Below are positions 1 through 13,517 of a stretch of 64,000 bases of DNA, one piece after another. Below the pieces are notes generated by a model, which did no database searches, was not told the DNA's origin, and saw only the letters and a list, made by a program, of their open reading frames with translations. The first letter of the stretch is position 1; each line of letters begins with the position of its first letter. Source of the DNA: Amaranthus tricolor (taxonomy: Eukaryota; Streptophyta; Magnoliopsida; Caryophyllales; Amaranthaceae); contig NC_080050.1 in NCBI RefSeq assembly GCF_026212465.1, positions 27,580,070-27,644,069 of the forward strand, written 5' to 3'. Both the position numbers and the translations under genes were made by a program.

Positions 1-363
1 AAAATTGATGAAATTAAAATATGGCGTAATTCCATAGTTTTGGCTTTTAAAGCCAAGCACCTCAACGATCTCGTTGATTGTTCTATTTTAAAGCTCTGTT
101 TCCCTGTAATTAGAAGTTATAAAAAGTTAATATTAATAAATTTTACACTAAGACAAAACAAATAAAAACACTAATAAGTGTATTAACGTATAGTTTAAGA
201 ATAAAAAAAATTAAGAGTAATAGATTAGTGGGTGATCGGTAAAATTTGGTTGAAGTTTAGGTGGGCTTTTCTAGTGGTGACCGGTAATTATAACTCTAAA
301 ATATATTTTATACTTTATTAAAATACCTTTCTTATTAAAATCTTAGTAATATCATATATTTTG

Positions 364-365
<2 letters not shown>

Positions 366-395
<30 letters not shown>
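366..395. repeat. TA dinucleotide microsatellite
   Basis: Uninterrupted alternating TA. The same left-flank word TTTTGTCATATA precedes this array and the next one, so the two may derive from a local duplication. Confidence 0.9.
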
Positions 396-397
<2 letters not shown>

Positions 398-422
398 CTA
401 ATACATTAATAATTTTATTTTG

Positions 423-423
<1 letters not shown>

Positions 424-475
<52 letters not shown>
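424..475. repeat. TA dinucleotide microsatellite
   Basis: About 26 uninterrupted TA units, 28 bp after the preceding array and sharing its left flank. Confidence 0.9.
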
Positions 476-477
<2 letters not shown>

Positions 478-1163
478 ATTTTACGTTTTTTTAATTTATT
501 TGCTTTCATTATGAAAAATGAGTATTTTATTTGGTGGTTTCATTAAGCTTTGTAATTTATCTGCGAGATGTATACTTATTTCAAGGAACCTTTAGATATA
601 TTTGTATATACAATATTTCTCCAACGAAACATACCATTTTCCTTTATTCAGAATTCAAATCTAAATTTTCAACTTGTATAAAATACATTGAAATAAACCA
701 AGTGCACCAAAAAGTCAAATATAAATTTAATACACAATAAGATATTGTGCATTAATGATTAATTGTCTTTTCATTTTTCTAAGCTCTTCATCTTCTACTT
801 TACTAATTTGCACTTTTTAATTGCTATGCTCCATATTAGTGATTGATGCAAATTATTTTAATTATATTATTTTCGTTATTTAAAAAATAACTATATTTCA
901 CCTTTTTATATGGAGCTTTATAAATAAAGTGTAGCTATTAATAAATATAAAGGTACTATACGTTAAAACGCTACAGGTAATATGAAATATGTATCCTTAG
1001 ATACTAAATATGTAAAATGTACCTTTATTCAAGGTTACATATATTTACTAATATTCTACTAAATATTTACCTGGCCAAAGACTAAATATGTACCTTTAAA
1101 TTTTAATTTCACCATTTAATTAAGTAGTCTTTACATAATCCTTACACTTAGTCACTTAAAAAA

Positions 1164-1390
1164 TCTTCTCTTTGAGAAACGTATCTCAAGTCCTGTTCAT
1201 TAAAGATTAATGCCTACTTACTGCATTGCCTACTTATATTATCCTTAATGCCTACTTAACGTATCCTTAATGCTTACTTTCAATATCTTAAATGTCTATT
1301 TACATTATTCTTAATACCTACATACAATATTATATAAAATATATAATGGGCCGGCCTAATTAGAGATAGTCTCTCAAAGAGACCTTCTTT
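1164..1390. mobile_element. Small terminal-inverted-repeat element with internal 22-bp tandem units
   Basis: The left end reads TTCTCTTTGAGAAACGTATC (from 1166). The right end at 1363-1384 is its imperfect inverted copy (CTCTCAAAGAGA core). Between them are about six degenerate units of roughly 22 bp built on TTAATGCCTACTTA. No coding capacity. It is probably a non-autonomous DNA transposon; the superfamily is not assigned because no target-site duplication was recognised. Confidence 0.55.
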
Positions 1391-2120
1391 CACAAGAATT
1401 TGTGTAATCTTTATTAGTTTTTACATACTATCTTTCAACTTGCAAAGCAAGTTTTATTTAATCAGCAGATAAATTTAAGGTTTAATTGACTATTCCTCTA
1501 TTCTATTCAATTTGTTCCAATTTTCATTTTAGTGTGTTATAATAATTTTACCTATTTATATTTTTGGATATGACCGCATCATTTTTACTCTTTATATAAT
1601 TATCTCTTATATTTCTATATACTCAACTATTTTAATACTCAATCTCGTAATTTTTGTGTCAAAACCAAATGAAGCTAAATAGTTGAGCTAAAGGTATTTT
1701 GGGTCTGTTTAAAATCAGATCTTGTATCCACATTGATTTTTATATATTTTAAATTCATTTAAAGTCTGATCAAGTCAGGTTCAATTACAGGATAATCAGA
1801 TAAGTGTTGAATTATAGGATTTGTTTTGAATATCAATAGTTGGAACAAAAGAGTAGCAGGGGTAGATAATTATAGTATATATAGTTTTAAATTCTTGTGC
1901 AGATCATCGTATAGTTTTTGGTAAAAAGGTTGATCACAATTCTCAGTAAGACATTCTCTCAGTATTTCTTGTTAGACTTGATGTCGTCTTCGATTTTCGG
2001 GTAGTTACACGTAATATATTCTTATTTATTAAAGCCTAATAATATATTAATTCTAGTAGTATTAATTTATTAAATAAAGTTAAGAAAATGGTTATATGTT
2101 GCCAAATTAGTAATACGTTA

Positions 2121-2159
<39 letters not shown>

Positions 2160-3392
2160 TATTATGCAACACGAAAAATTCCAATGACAAATTGACCAAC
2201 TTAGCATCTTTCTTGATTACATGCCTGATGACAGATTCCGGCGTTTAAAATATTCTGCGACCGATTTGCTTTTGCTACTCGTACAACTTTCTAAGTGTTC
2301 ACATCTTTTAATTACTCTTTTTAACTTTAATTCAGGATTTATTATTATTAATTAATGTTAATTTCACATGAAATAATTAATCTTAGTTAACTTAATCATC
2401 TTTATCTCAATACTCACCAAACTACCCCTACTTTACCGTCATGCTGAACTACGTATTTGCATTCAAGCATTTAGACCCGTTTTCTTGCCCCTACTACAAG
2501 TGTTTTTATCAAGAATAACAACAAGATTAGAACCGATTAGTTCTTAATATACAATTAAAATACATAACTCTAGAGTATTCTTTTCGTTTTTTTAGATTAG
2601 ACTCGTTTCTTAATCCTTACCCAAGGCTAAAAAAAGCCAAATATCTCAACTCAGCAATGTTATCACGTAGGACATAGAACATCGTTTATTTTACTTTAGT
2701 CGAACACCTTAATTTTAACACGCATCTTTAATAGATTAATTCTTTTATCAATTAAAAAGTATGTGATACATCTACATCTGCATTTATGATAATAATTGTA
2801 ATACATAGGGCCTAGGGGTCTGTTTTCTGTGATTTTACCAAGTACCCATTAAAAATCAAAATCAGCCCTCGTTAGAGAGCGTTTATTTATTTCATTTTGC
2901 CTAAAGTTCATAAAATATCAACGACGACAATATTTGACATTATTATTAACAGTGACATGACATGAGAGAAAATATCACCTTATGTAGAAATTTCAGGGCA
3001 CATTGCAGTATTATATATAAGCAATTGGAATAACTTAGAATACCAACGTGTTAAAATCATGTGGACGAAGCGCAAAATACGCAGTTTCCACGAGCCTAAG
3101 GCATTCCATAGACATAACTTCTAGGCAATGATATGGTTGTGCAAAATTAATCTTCTCCTTAGTCTTGAATGTGTATACTATATACGTTTATGGTTTTGTT
3201 TTACTAGCTCCTTATTAAAACTATATGGTATTTTTATTGATTATTTAACTGTTCAATATGTTTAAATCTAGGCATTATATGGTGACATAAGAATTATTTA
3301 TTGCCTATATTGCCTTGTTCTTTATGAGTATTTTCTTCAAAGTTGTATCATAGAGGGATAGCTAGCCTTATGGACTAGATGAATAGAATTAT
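1391..3392. other. Intergenic, no gene seen
   Basis: AT-rich, with no convincing open frame on either strand. It holds an ATT microsatellite (2122-2164). A stretch near 1690-1850 resembles 10980-11110 (shared words such as TTTAAAATC and TAAATTCATTT), suggesting two old copies of an unnamed repeat. Confidence 0.5.
2122..2164. repeat. TTA trinucleotide microsatellite
   Basis: About 14 consecutive TTA/ATT units in intergenic DNA. Confidence 0.9.
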
Positions 3393-3800
3393 TACTCCCT
3401 TCATCATAAAGAAACGTCACAAGAAATTAGGGGAGGTTCTAAGCATGTTTAATATATTGGACTACATTGGGCCTTAAATAGTTGGAGGCCTTAATATGAG
3501 TATTAATTTATGTAGTATATGTTAAGTATTATTTAAAGATACAAAATTGTTAGAAAAATATTATAATTCTTAACATTTGTATAGGGTCTTTAAATATTTA
3601 TCAATTTTTGCTCCATCCCTGCAAGAAATAGCCATGATAATATATTATACAAAGATTAAGACATGGTGAAATAATTAAATTTATGAGAATAATATTTAAA
3701 TAGAACAAAAAATGTGTGAATTTGAATACAAAAAGTGGCATAAACATTTCTAAAAAAGAAATTGTGGTAAAGTAATAAGTACGGAAGAACAAAGGGAGTA
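3393..3800. mobile_element. Stowaway-like MITE
   Basis: The ends are TACTCCCTTCATC (left) and an inverted GGGAGTA (right), with the TA dinucleotide at both ends as expected for Tc1/mariner-type Stowaway elements. The interior is AT-rich, without coding capacity. The 63-codon frame at 3601-3792 on the minus strand lies inside the element and is not considered a gene. Confidence 0.6.
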
Positions 3801-4266
3801 TTAGGTACCAATACCATGGAATATAAGGTTTTAAAATTTAGGATTAGTTGTATATAATATGCTTACGATAGATAAAAGGAGTTGCGAACTAGAAAAATTT
3901 AGGATGTAAAGATGCTAATAAACTTTGAATGAGTGTCTTGAATGACATGAAATGTAATAAATTATTAATTTTAAAAACACGTTGTCTAGACAAAAACCTT
4001 AGAAGTTCTTAGAACAAGGGATGCGCTTATTCGACCTTTCGTTGCTTATTTGAGCAACTGATCATTGCATCAGAATCATTTTCTGCCCTTGGTATTCTAT
4101 TAGTATGCGCAATTTAATATCTCCAAAATAATTGATAATTTGGTGGATTTGATGTTCATAACATACATAGTAATTTTAAATTTTAAGATGAGGTTACAAA
4201 GAGGTTGTTGTTGAAGAATCTCTGAATGATCTCCATAACGTTCTTCTTAAATGGGGAAGTGGGATG
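3801..4266. other. Intergenic, no gene seen
   Basis: AT-rich sequence. The last part (about 4195-4266) may be further decayed copia sequence upstream of the recognisable relic. Confidence 0.4.
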
Positions 4267-4395
4267 AACATAAGCATTCGTATAAGATATAACACGATTT
4301 AACATTTGTTAAAAAATAGTGTAATCACAACGAATTTAGTAGAATCTACCAAAAACCTTGTGGATGTTTTGACAAAAGGATTGTGGGGGAAGTAG
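4267..4395 (+). pseudogene. Ty1/copia RNase H C-terminal relic
   Basis: One frame reads NISIRIRYNTI, then a stop, then HLLKNSVITTNLVEST and KNLVDVLTKGLWGK before a stop at 4393-4395. This is the typical end of copia polyproteins (the ..D.LTKGL tail of RNase H). Only about 43 codons remain, with an in-frame stop, and no LTR pair was recognised nearby. It is an old fragment of a copia element inserted in + orientation. Confidence 0.7.
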
Positions 4396-6239
4396 AATCT
4401 TCACATGTCAAGTGGGACGGGCTAAATCCCAAATCATGAACAATTAAATCTTTCGTTCTTTTATTTTTGAGTGTTGAGTTTGTAAGAAAATTTTTAACGT
4501 ATCATATATGATCATTTATGGTATTGATCCATCTATGTGCATGTGACGGATGACTCCCTCATGAGAAACTATATATGGGTTTAGTTTTGCTAGAGCATTC
4601 ATAAAAATAAGGTATATACATATGTTATGATATTAATGTGCACAATAACATCGGCTAAATTTTTACTGAATTAATGTATTATGGAGGTCTCAAGTCAAAT
4701 ATCTCAGAAGCATGGCCTAGTCCATTTGCGTTGATTAAATTTTTGAAATTTGTGACTTGTATAATGCTCAAATACTTGTGAGTTTTTGAGTCATTTTACC
4801 AACATAAGCTTAAGATTTAGTTTCCTAATGCTATGTACCTAATCCTTCTCTTAAATATGACATTTAGCAATATAAAAGATCATCTATATGACATTGGGCG
4901 ATAATCGATTGCGACCTACCCTTAAAAATCGATTAATATGTATTATATGGTAAATACTATCCACAAATTAATTTTACTCTCCCTCATTTTACACGGTTAT
5001 CGACCTTAAAAAATTTGATGAGGGCACAAATTATTACTAACGTTTTTAAATCTAGTGCCCTCACGTGCAGGTTTTAGAGTGACACCCATAATTTTGAACA
5101 TAAAGGATTCTCCATGCCCAAACTAAAGGTAGTCGACATTAAAAATAGCATTGAGATAGTTAAATGAAATCTTAATTAATTAATTTTACAACACATTTTC
5201 ATTTCGTTAACTTAATTAGTAATTTCTTATAACAAATTTAGTTGAATTTCTTGTACCACATGATTATATTCCCATCTAAAAATATCTTTTCCTCTCCATA
5301 TCCAAATATCTTTATCGATTCTCTTCTTATCATTAACATTAATCACTAGTTATTAATTTATTTTTAAATTGTGAATTTTAAATTTCCAAATTTTATCAAA
5401 TAAAAAAATGTAATTTAAAACCCATCTATTGAAAATATGGGATTAAAATTTGGAATTTGTGGTAAATTGTATAAGTTCAAACACTATATCTTAGTGAAAT
5501 TCAATTAAAACAAATTAAGAAGAAACGAATTCTAGGTAAGGCGAAACGTTTTCCATATAAAACGAACATAAAGAGTGAGTCAGTGAGGTCGAAATTTTGC
5601 CGCAAATGTCCATTCTATGTCACAACTCACAAACACACACGGCTTGTGAATGTGAAATAGTTTCATGGCTGATCAATTGATCAATAATTGACATGTATGG
5701 TTGTGTCTATTTGATTCATTGCATTAATCCATTCTCTCTCAAAATTCCTAACATGACAACATCCTTTTTGTTGGATTATACATAACGGTTCAAAATCAAT
5801 CCTAAATTCAAATAACACTTATTTCAACCGAGATAAAACTTAATTTTTATTATTGATAATATTGTCAAATCATTAATAGTAAAATATAAAAATGACAATA
5901 AATTAGAGTCAAATCAGATTATACATGCTTTAACTTTATTCCGGATGAAAGTCAGACTTTTATGAATGATTATTATAATTTATAACTCATATGCATTTAT
6001 AAAGTTTTATAAATTGTTATTATTACTCATTTCATGTAGATTAGTATATTTAAGATTTTGAATGTTTGAACAAGTTTTGAGTACGATGTTTTGGATTAGG
6101 TTGGTTGTGAGTCTTGTATGTACTTATTAATTAAAAAATCTCGTCAATCAGAACATACATAATATAATGATTAAGTAGTCATCGATTACAACTTTTTTTA
6201 TGGCAAGATCGTTTAAAACATTGTTATTCCATTAATTAA
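4396..6239. other. Intergenic, no gene seen
   Basis: The first about 160 bp probably continue the 3' non-coding part of the copia relic. The rest is AT-rich, without recognisable genes, RNA genes or structured repeats. Confidence 0.5.
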
Positions 6240-6492
6240 TACTCCCTCTCATTCACCTTAAGAGTCTCATTTGACTTTTCACGGATTTAAGGAGAGTCAA
6301 AAGTGGGACCCTAAGGGTAGGAAAGAGAGTGATATTATGGGTTTTTAATGTAAGGGAGGAAAATTAGTATGAGTAATGGAGGGTATAATTGAAAATAGGA
6401 TGAAGCTACTACGAGCATAAAAGTCAAAAACCCATACAAGGTGACATGACCATAAAAGGAAATGGGACACATAAGCTGAATAGGAGGGAGTA
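6240..6492. mobile_element. Stowaway-like MITE, 253 bp
   Basis: The left end TACTCCCTCTCATTCACC and the right end, an inverted GGTG/GAATAGGAGGGAGTA, form good terminal inverted repeats, and TA flanks both ends. The CTCCCTC terminus and size fit plant Stowaway elements. No coding capacity. Confidence 0.8.
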
Positions 6493-7294
6493 TTATTTTT
6501 CTTGATTAATCTACCTTTATTTTATGTTCAAGTTTCGTAATATATTTGATGGATCAAACTTGATCAACTACGAGTTACATACTCTCTCAATAATTTGTAA
6601 AATCTCATAGTAGAAATATTTGCATAGCGTAAGCATATATCAATCTTTAAATATATAAATTTGTATAAAATACATTTAAATAGTGGAATAAAGTTGAAGT
6701 CAGAAGTCAGATATCACGTTGAGTCGGAGTCAAATTCGAGTTGAATTAGTAAATTTTTTTTAGATCTACACCTCTAATCTGATTTCGATTCAAAGTCGGA
6801 TTATATTATCATATTTAGAGTCAAATCTTTTTTCTCAGATTCAAATCATATTTTTTCCTTCGATCGAATTATGGTCGGATTCAAATTGATTTGTCATCCC
6901 TTGCAAAGTAAATAGTAAAATGTTGGTGACGTAAACTGAGACAATGGCTTTAAACCGTCGGGGGATGAACACAACCAATTAAACTCTAAGCTGCGTTTTG
7001 GTCTGATTGGAGAAAACAAATGAGAATCAAGTTGTTCGACAAACCTGACATACACGTGGACCTATGAATTCCCGACAACTTGCAATTATTTTATTTTTTT
7101 GTTTGGGTACGCCTGAAAACTGCGGCTCAATCTGCTTGCCCCAACGGTCTAAACCATGGTCTTATATTTTCTTGTCTCATTCTGATATCTATGATGAATA
7201 TTTCTTATAATAGTTAAATTTACATTATTTATTTATTTTTTATTTTTGTTCCTAGTAGTTTCAATAAAATAATTGCTTATCTTTTACAAGGAAT
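6493..7294. other. Intergenic, no gene seen
   Basis: AT-rich. Around 6690-6900 there is a run of degenerate GAGTCGGA/TCAAATC words typical of low-complexity repeat debris. No gene. Confidence 0.5.
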
Positions 7295-7302
7295 CAATAA
7301 AA

Positions 7303-7927
7303 TAGAGTTGTTTATGATTAGGCTTGGGCGGATTACGGATCAGATAATACTTTAAAAGTTTACCCGCGGCTTAAATATTCAAAAGTCGGCATATATTTTT
7401 GTTGCTACCTACTCAATTTCTTAGCGGACTGGGCCTGCGGAAAAGCAAATATTTCTTATATAAAAATTCTAAATACAATACAAAATATAAAGTTAAGTTT
7501 TAATATCAATTAAAATTATACAACACATTGTCCAAAATACTCCAAATATATAAAAAATCTCAAAATATTCAAATACATAAATATAAAAGTAAGGGATTGA
7601 GAATTGGGAATTAGGTGGTAGGAATTAACAATTGTAGAGAGTATATGAGAATTAGAAAATGAAAAATTTTAGGAAATTTGAGTATTAAAGTAAGTTGGGT
7701 AATGTAGAGCTAACATAAAAAATAATGAAATTATTATTTAATAATTAATATATTATACTAAGCGAACGGATGGATATACCAGCGAGTATTTTTTGATGTC
7801 ACTGCCTACCCATTATCTTGGTGGGTGGGTATTTAAATTTTTTTTTTAAAAAACATTGTCCAACTCCGCCCATTTTTCAAGTCGCTTGGGTCAAGCCTGG
7901 CGGGTAGCCCGCCCATAAACAACTCTA
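7303..7927. mobile_element. Non-autonomous hAT-type element, 625 bp
   Basis: The terminal inverted repeats are TAGAGTTGTTTATG at the left and CATAAACAACTCTA at the right, a perfect 14-bp match. An identical 8-bp direct repeat, CAATAAAA, flanks it at 7295-7302 and 7928-7935. An 8-bp duplication and a TAGRG..GTT end are characteristic of the hAT superfamily. The inside has no transposase and is rich in GGGCGGGT words near both ends. Confidence 0.88.
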
Positions 7928-8127
7928 CAATAAAAGTAATAATGCATGGTATTAATGTTGGGATAATTTGATTAATATCAATGAATTAATGAATTATGAA
8001 TGATATGCACGTTCTATATGTCATTGAAGTTCTTCCTTTCATTTCTACATGGTTTTGGGATACTATCTCATTAGTTTATGAAATGTGTGCACCACATGTT
8101 TCTTTGATTATGTTGACATTAAATTTA

Positions 8128-8566
8128 GAAAATTACCTTGAATAATCCAACATTTTCACGATTTTCCTAAAATAATCTCATTTATTGATTAACCATAAAT
8201 AATCTCAACTTTGGGAGATATTTTCCTAGAGTAAATCCGGTAATCGGATGACTTGCTATAGCAAGCTTTATTTTTCTTAAAAAAAAAAGAAAAATTAAAG
8301 TAAAATATCGAAAAAAATGTTAAGTTTTTTATTTTGTTTTATTATTCAGAATTTTTATAAAGTTTTAAAATTTTTCTCTAATTTTACATTATTTTTGAGT
8401 TTACTTTTTTTGTAAATAACCTACTAAAGCAGATTATCGGGTTACTCAGATTTACTTTAGGCAAATACCCCTAAAGTTGGGAATTGTGATTATTTATAGT
8501 TAATCAATAGGTGAGATTATTCTAGAAAAATCATGAAAACCTTGGATTATTATAGGTAATTTTTCC
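8128..8566. mobile_element. Long-TIR (Mutator-like) MITE
   Basis: The first about 130 bp (from GAAAATTACCTTGAATAATC) are matched in inverted orientation by the last about 130 bp (ending GGATTATTATAGGTAATTTT). Such long terminal repeats in a short non-coding element fit Mutator-like MITEs. Flanking 9-mers TTAAATTTA and TTAAACTTC may be a decayed target duplication. The centre is AT-rich. Confidence 0.7.
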
Positions 8567-9702
<1,136 letters not shown>

Positions 9703-9822
9703 ACACACTACTTGCCCACAATGGCGGACATACACATGGTTTCACCAATTCTGAAAAATTCTATAAAAGGTCTAACTGATTTTAATTAAAAATATAATTT
9801 AAAAATACAAAATACAAATTAT

Positions 9823-10245
9823 TGTATGAGAAGATTTCATTATGAGGTGTGCTTCATATGTTAGTTAATATAGCACAACTAATACAAATTATTATAATAA
9901 AGACTCCTTATTTTAATATAACCTCATTAAAAGACGATCGCATATAAGAATAGTTGATTATTGCACGATAGTTGAAAACTATACCGAACATGCTTTAAGA
10001 CCTGTAGTGAGCCATATTAATAAATTCAACGAGTCTTGTATGATACCGTCTCACAGTGAGATGAGCTCATATAAGCAGCCCATGAGTAAAAAACATAAAC
10101 AAACAACACAATTTGTATGAGACGGTCTCATCACGAGACACGCCTCATATTTGTTAAATAGCCCAATAATAGAAACTTTTAGCTTATGGGTCTCTTGTTT
10201 CGAGATCATGTCACCATGAGACGGTCTCATATATAACGGGTTGTT
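9823..10245. mobile_element. Cluster of GAGACGGTCTC-type MITE fragments
   Basis: The word TTGTATGAGA or TTGTATGATA, followed by a GACGGTCTCA/ACCGTCTCA palindromic core, occurs near 9823, 10036 and 10113, with an inverted form near 10214. The same family appears as a better-defined element at 48274-48407. Boundaries here are uncertain. No coding capacity. Confidence 0.5.
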
Positions 10246-11539
10246 AATAAATTAAAGATAAGAATAAAAAAACTAGTGTTAAATCACTTGTGAAAATCAT
10301 GTTTTGTTTAGTCAGTTGAGGAACAAATATTGCATTTCAAAAAAATTACAAGTTTGGTTTTCAACTAATTTTCTATTTTTCAGTCTATTCAATAATAATA
10401 ATAAAAAAAAAACAATTACTAGAATTTGAATGATAGTGGTCTGTTTTGGATCATTAACCATGTTTTTGTGGATGTTCACATTTAATAAATGAGCCCACTT
10501 TCTATTAAAAAAAAAAAGACAAACACTTATGTTTTGGGCCTATAAGTATTTCAGCTGGTTTCTTGCGAAGCCTATTTCATGATTATATGATTGGCTCTAT
10601 TAGGTTGCGAACTTTTCAAATCAGTAAAGAAGAGATTAGAGAACATTTCAAATTCAGTTTACCGATAACGTGTTTTGATGAGACAACTTTAAAATAAATA
10701 AAAGCTAATATTTTCATCATGGATCGATCTCATAATAAAATCGCCTTATAGAATAAAAATATACTAAAACAATTTATATTGTGTGATTATGAATCCCCGG
10801 AATATAAATAAATTTTTAATACTTATAATTGTTGAATTGGTTTAAGATAACAATTGATGTCACTCATTCATTAACATTAATACATTATATTAGAAAATAA
10901 GTTATTTAAGTCATAAAATTTACGAAGGGATAATATATTATACTCACTAATTATTTAGTACGTTCATTCGGGTTATTGAATTAGTTTTTGGCTGGTTTAA
11001 AATCGAGTTTTGTGTCCATATTAATTTTTACATTATTTTAAATTCATTTTAAAGTCTTGTTAGGATAGGTTCGGTTGCAAGGTCTAATAAATATCATATC
11101 ATCGAGTTTGTTCTGAATACCTCTTCTAAAATTTGTAGAATCAACTGATTCCAGCACAATGAATCTGTCTTATTCTTTCTAATGTTGACCGATTAAACTC
11201 TAATTATAATTGATACCCAGAGATAATTATGTTCTAACCAATTATTTTAAAACTTAGATATATAAATAAATTAACTCAATAATTCTATTTTAGAGTACAT
11301 TTATGTGTATTTGTTTGTTTCATCTGAAATTTTGTTAGTATAGGTAATTTGAAATGTAGATGTTGTAAGTGTACTTTAAAAATCAAAATACTTAATAAAT
11401 ATATTTTGTTTTAAGAGCTTGAATGTTGAAAGATTTATATAATCTTTAATTAGCATAAAAAATTTAAAAATTACATAATATAATTTTTATAGTTTTTAGG
11501 AACATAAAACGAAAAACTAGTTTTCAAAACCACATGTAG
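10246..11539. other. Intergenic, no gene seen
   Basis: AT-rich. A segment near 10980-11110 resembles 1690-1850. No coding evidence. Confidence 0.5.
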
Positions 11540-11990
11540 ACCCTAACGGAATGGATTTAGGTTCAACATTTTCAGACCTTAAGGTTTTAGATCTATGATT
11601 AAAATTTTCAGACTTAATAGATCTATGTCCGAGATCCAATTAAAAAATATGATTTGAATTTTAGTCTAATTGGACCCAACTCAAATCCGACTTATATCCA
11701 TCTATATCGACAAGTGCGTAATACTATATGAGGCAGTACATGAGGAAGTATCATTATTCGTATCATATTTGAGCCCTAAATTTGTCAGACTCTAAGGGGT
11801 TGGGTTTAGGTTCAAGTCAAATTTTCAAAATCGAATATATCTATATTCGGGTGTTGGTCCAATAGAAAAATAAAATTTAAATTTAAGTCCACTAAACTTT
11901 ACTCAAACGACTTATATCCATCCATATTAACAAATATGTAAAACTAAGTCACACATAAAAGTATCATTAATCATTATCATATATACATTA
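11540..11990. repeat. Diverged tandem duplication upstream of the first ATL gene
   Basis: Two units, about 11540-11760 and 11790-11990, share in the same order the words GGATTTAGGTTCAA / GGGTTTAGGTTCAA, GACTTATATCCATC, and AGTATCATTA followed by TATCATAT. They are strongly diverged. Related words recur near 17640-17960 and 20060-20230, indicating an old dispersed repeat. The second unit ends about 350 bp before the start codon of the ATL gene. Confidence 0.5.
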
Positions 11991-12338
11991 GTGCAACACT
12001 TACATTCAATCCACAAATATGATGCTTCAACATCTATGATTAATCTAACCAAGTGCAATTATCTCTACCTATAGTAGGACCATGAAGCCATGAATAACGC
12101 ATTATGAGTAGTATACAACATAAACAATTTATGTGGTCATACAAAGTTTATCACACTATACAACCCTCTTCTAACCAAAATACAAGGGACCCACTTTTCT
12201 TAAGTCAACCCTTCTTGGCTCTAATCCACCAAAATTTCTCCCCCTTTTCTTAAAAACTCTCATCACCAACATTTTCATTCCTCTTCCCCAAACTTTCTCC
12301 CTCCTCCACCCATAGCCACCCAAATAAGGAGGCACACC

Positions 12339-13517
12339 ATGACTTGGGCTTACCATACCCATATTCATGTCCCCCTTTTGGGCTTCTACCTCCTAATTAT
12401 ACCACCCATTACGGCCCAACAACCACCACCATGGGCCGAAACCGAATCCAATAACAAAAACTACAACTCTCCTATGGCAACCGCCCTCATTGTTATGATC
12501 ATTGTTTTCTTTACTGTCGGGTTCGTCTCCGTCTATCTCCGCCACTTCCTCGCTTGCCTCGGTGTTCGTCCCTATACTGGGACCCATCGAGGCATCGGAG
12601 GTGGGGTCCACTTCGGTGGGTGGAACCGAGAGACCCCACCCCAACGTGGTCTTGACCCCAGTATTATAAACACTTTCCCTACGTTTCTATATTCCGACGT
12701 AAAAATCCACCGTGTCGGCAAAACGACACCGTTAGAATGTGCTATTTGCTTAAACGAATTTCATGATCATGAAATATTACGGCTGTTACCTAAATGTAAT
12801 CATGTCTTTCACCCTCATTGTGTGGACCCTTGGCTTGCTTCCCATGTCACGTGCCCCGTGTGCAGGGAAAATTTGGAAATGCAATTAAATAATCAACGAT
12901 CATATGATCATCAACATATTTCTGAGATTGAATCAGAACCGTCTGATCAAATTGTAAACATTGATGATCATAATCAAAGAGATCATGTGATCGTACGGAT
13001 AGCATCACCGGATACACAAGAGATGATTAAAGGATTGAGTGAGAGTGGACGGTTGAGATTAAACCGGTCACATTCAACGGGTCATTCATTGGTAGATGAT
13101 TGTGAGAGGTTTACGCTAAGGTTACCGGTTGAGGTACGTAACAAGTTGGTGAATGTCAATAATTCAAATGGGTTGCCCGATGGGATAATTAGTCCTCGGG
13201 TCGGGTATCGGGCTCGAAGTGTAAGTGGTGCTACCTTGCCGGGTAAACCGGACCGATGGCGGTTTACTATGAGCCCGCCTTTTATTTTTCGGCCTAATTC
13301 GCCTATTAATAATAATAATGGCAGTGGGAATGATAACGGTAAAGATAATACGTCAACGAGCATATTAAGAAGTCCAAAAAGTTTAATTAAATTAATGAAG
13401 TCACCAAATAAATCTCCATTAAATCGTGTTGTTAGTTGTAATGACATTGGTGAACGGTCTTCGGATAGATTATGGGCTAATCGTGGGCCTCATGAGCTAA
13501 ATTTGGAGGATAATTAA
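12339..13517 (+). CDS. ATL6/ATL31-like RING-H2 E3 ubiquitin ligase
   Basis: Intronless, 392 residues. Residues 1-26 form a hydrophobic signal peptide and about 47-67 a transmembrane helix. A basic stretch follows, then the GLD motif of the ATL family (RGLDPSII, from residue 103). The RING-H2 finger has ligands C134, C137, C153, H155, H158, C161, C172 and C175, with W165 in the E2-contact region. The tail contains RSHSTGHSL, ERFTLRLPVEVRNKL and DRWRFTMSPPF, blocks I recognise from ATL6/ATL31, membrane ligases known in Arabidopsis for carbon/nitrogen and defence responses. The start CACCATGA is in good context and is the only one preserving the signal peptide. The 5' leader is CT-rich; a weak TATA-like ACTATACAAC lies at 12155. 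It is closest to the gene at 49067. The biological role here is inferred from the family. Confidence 0.95.
   Translation: MTWAYHTHIHVPLLGFYLLIIPPITAQQPPPWAETESNNKNYNSPMATALIVMIIVFFTVGFVSVYLRHFLACLGVRPYTGTHRGIGGGVHFGGWNRETPPQRGLDPSIINTFPTFLYSDVKIHRVGKTTPLECAICLNEFHDHEILRLLPKCNHVFHPHCVDPWLASHVTCPVCRENLEMQLNNQRSYDHQHISEIESEPSDQIVNIDDHNQRDHVIVRIASPDTQEMIKGLSESGRLRLNRSHSTGHSLVDDCERFTLRLPVEVRNKLVNVNNSNGLPDGIISPRVGYRARSVSGATLPGKPDRWRFTMSPPFIFRPNSPINNNNGSGNDNGKDNTSTSILRSPKSLIKLMKSPNKSPLNRVVSCNDIGERSSDRLWANRGPHELNLEDN

Larger units (their letters stand above)
1..1163. other. AT-rich intergenic stretch
   Basis: No coding region is supportable. The stretch contains two TA microsatellites (listed separately) and otherwise featureless AT-rich sequence. 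Short open frames here are formed by the TA repeats or are low-complexity. Confidence 0.6.

Noticed and set aside
13082..13447. 121-codon minus-strand frame in the first ATL gene (and 49798-49992)
   Set aside because: Antisense shadow of conserved coding sequence.
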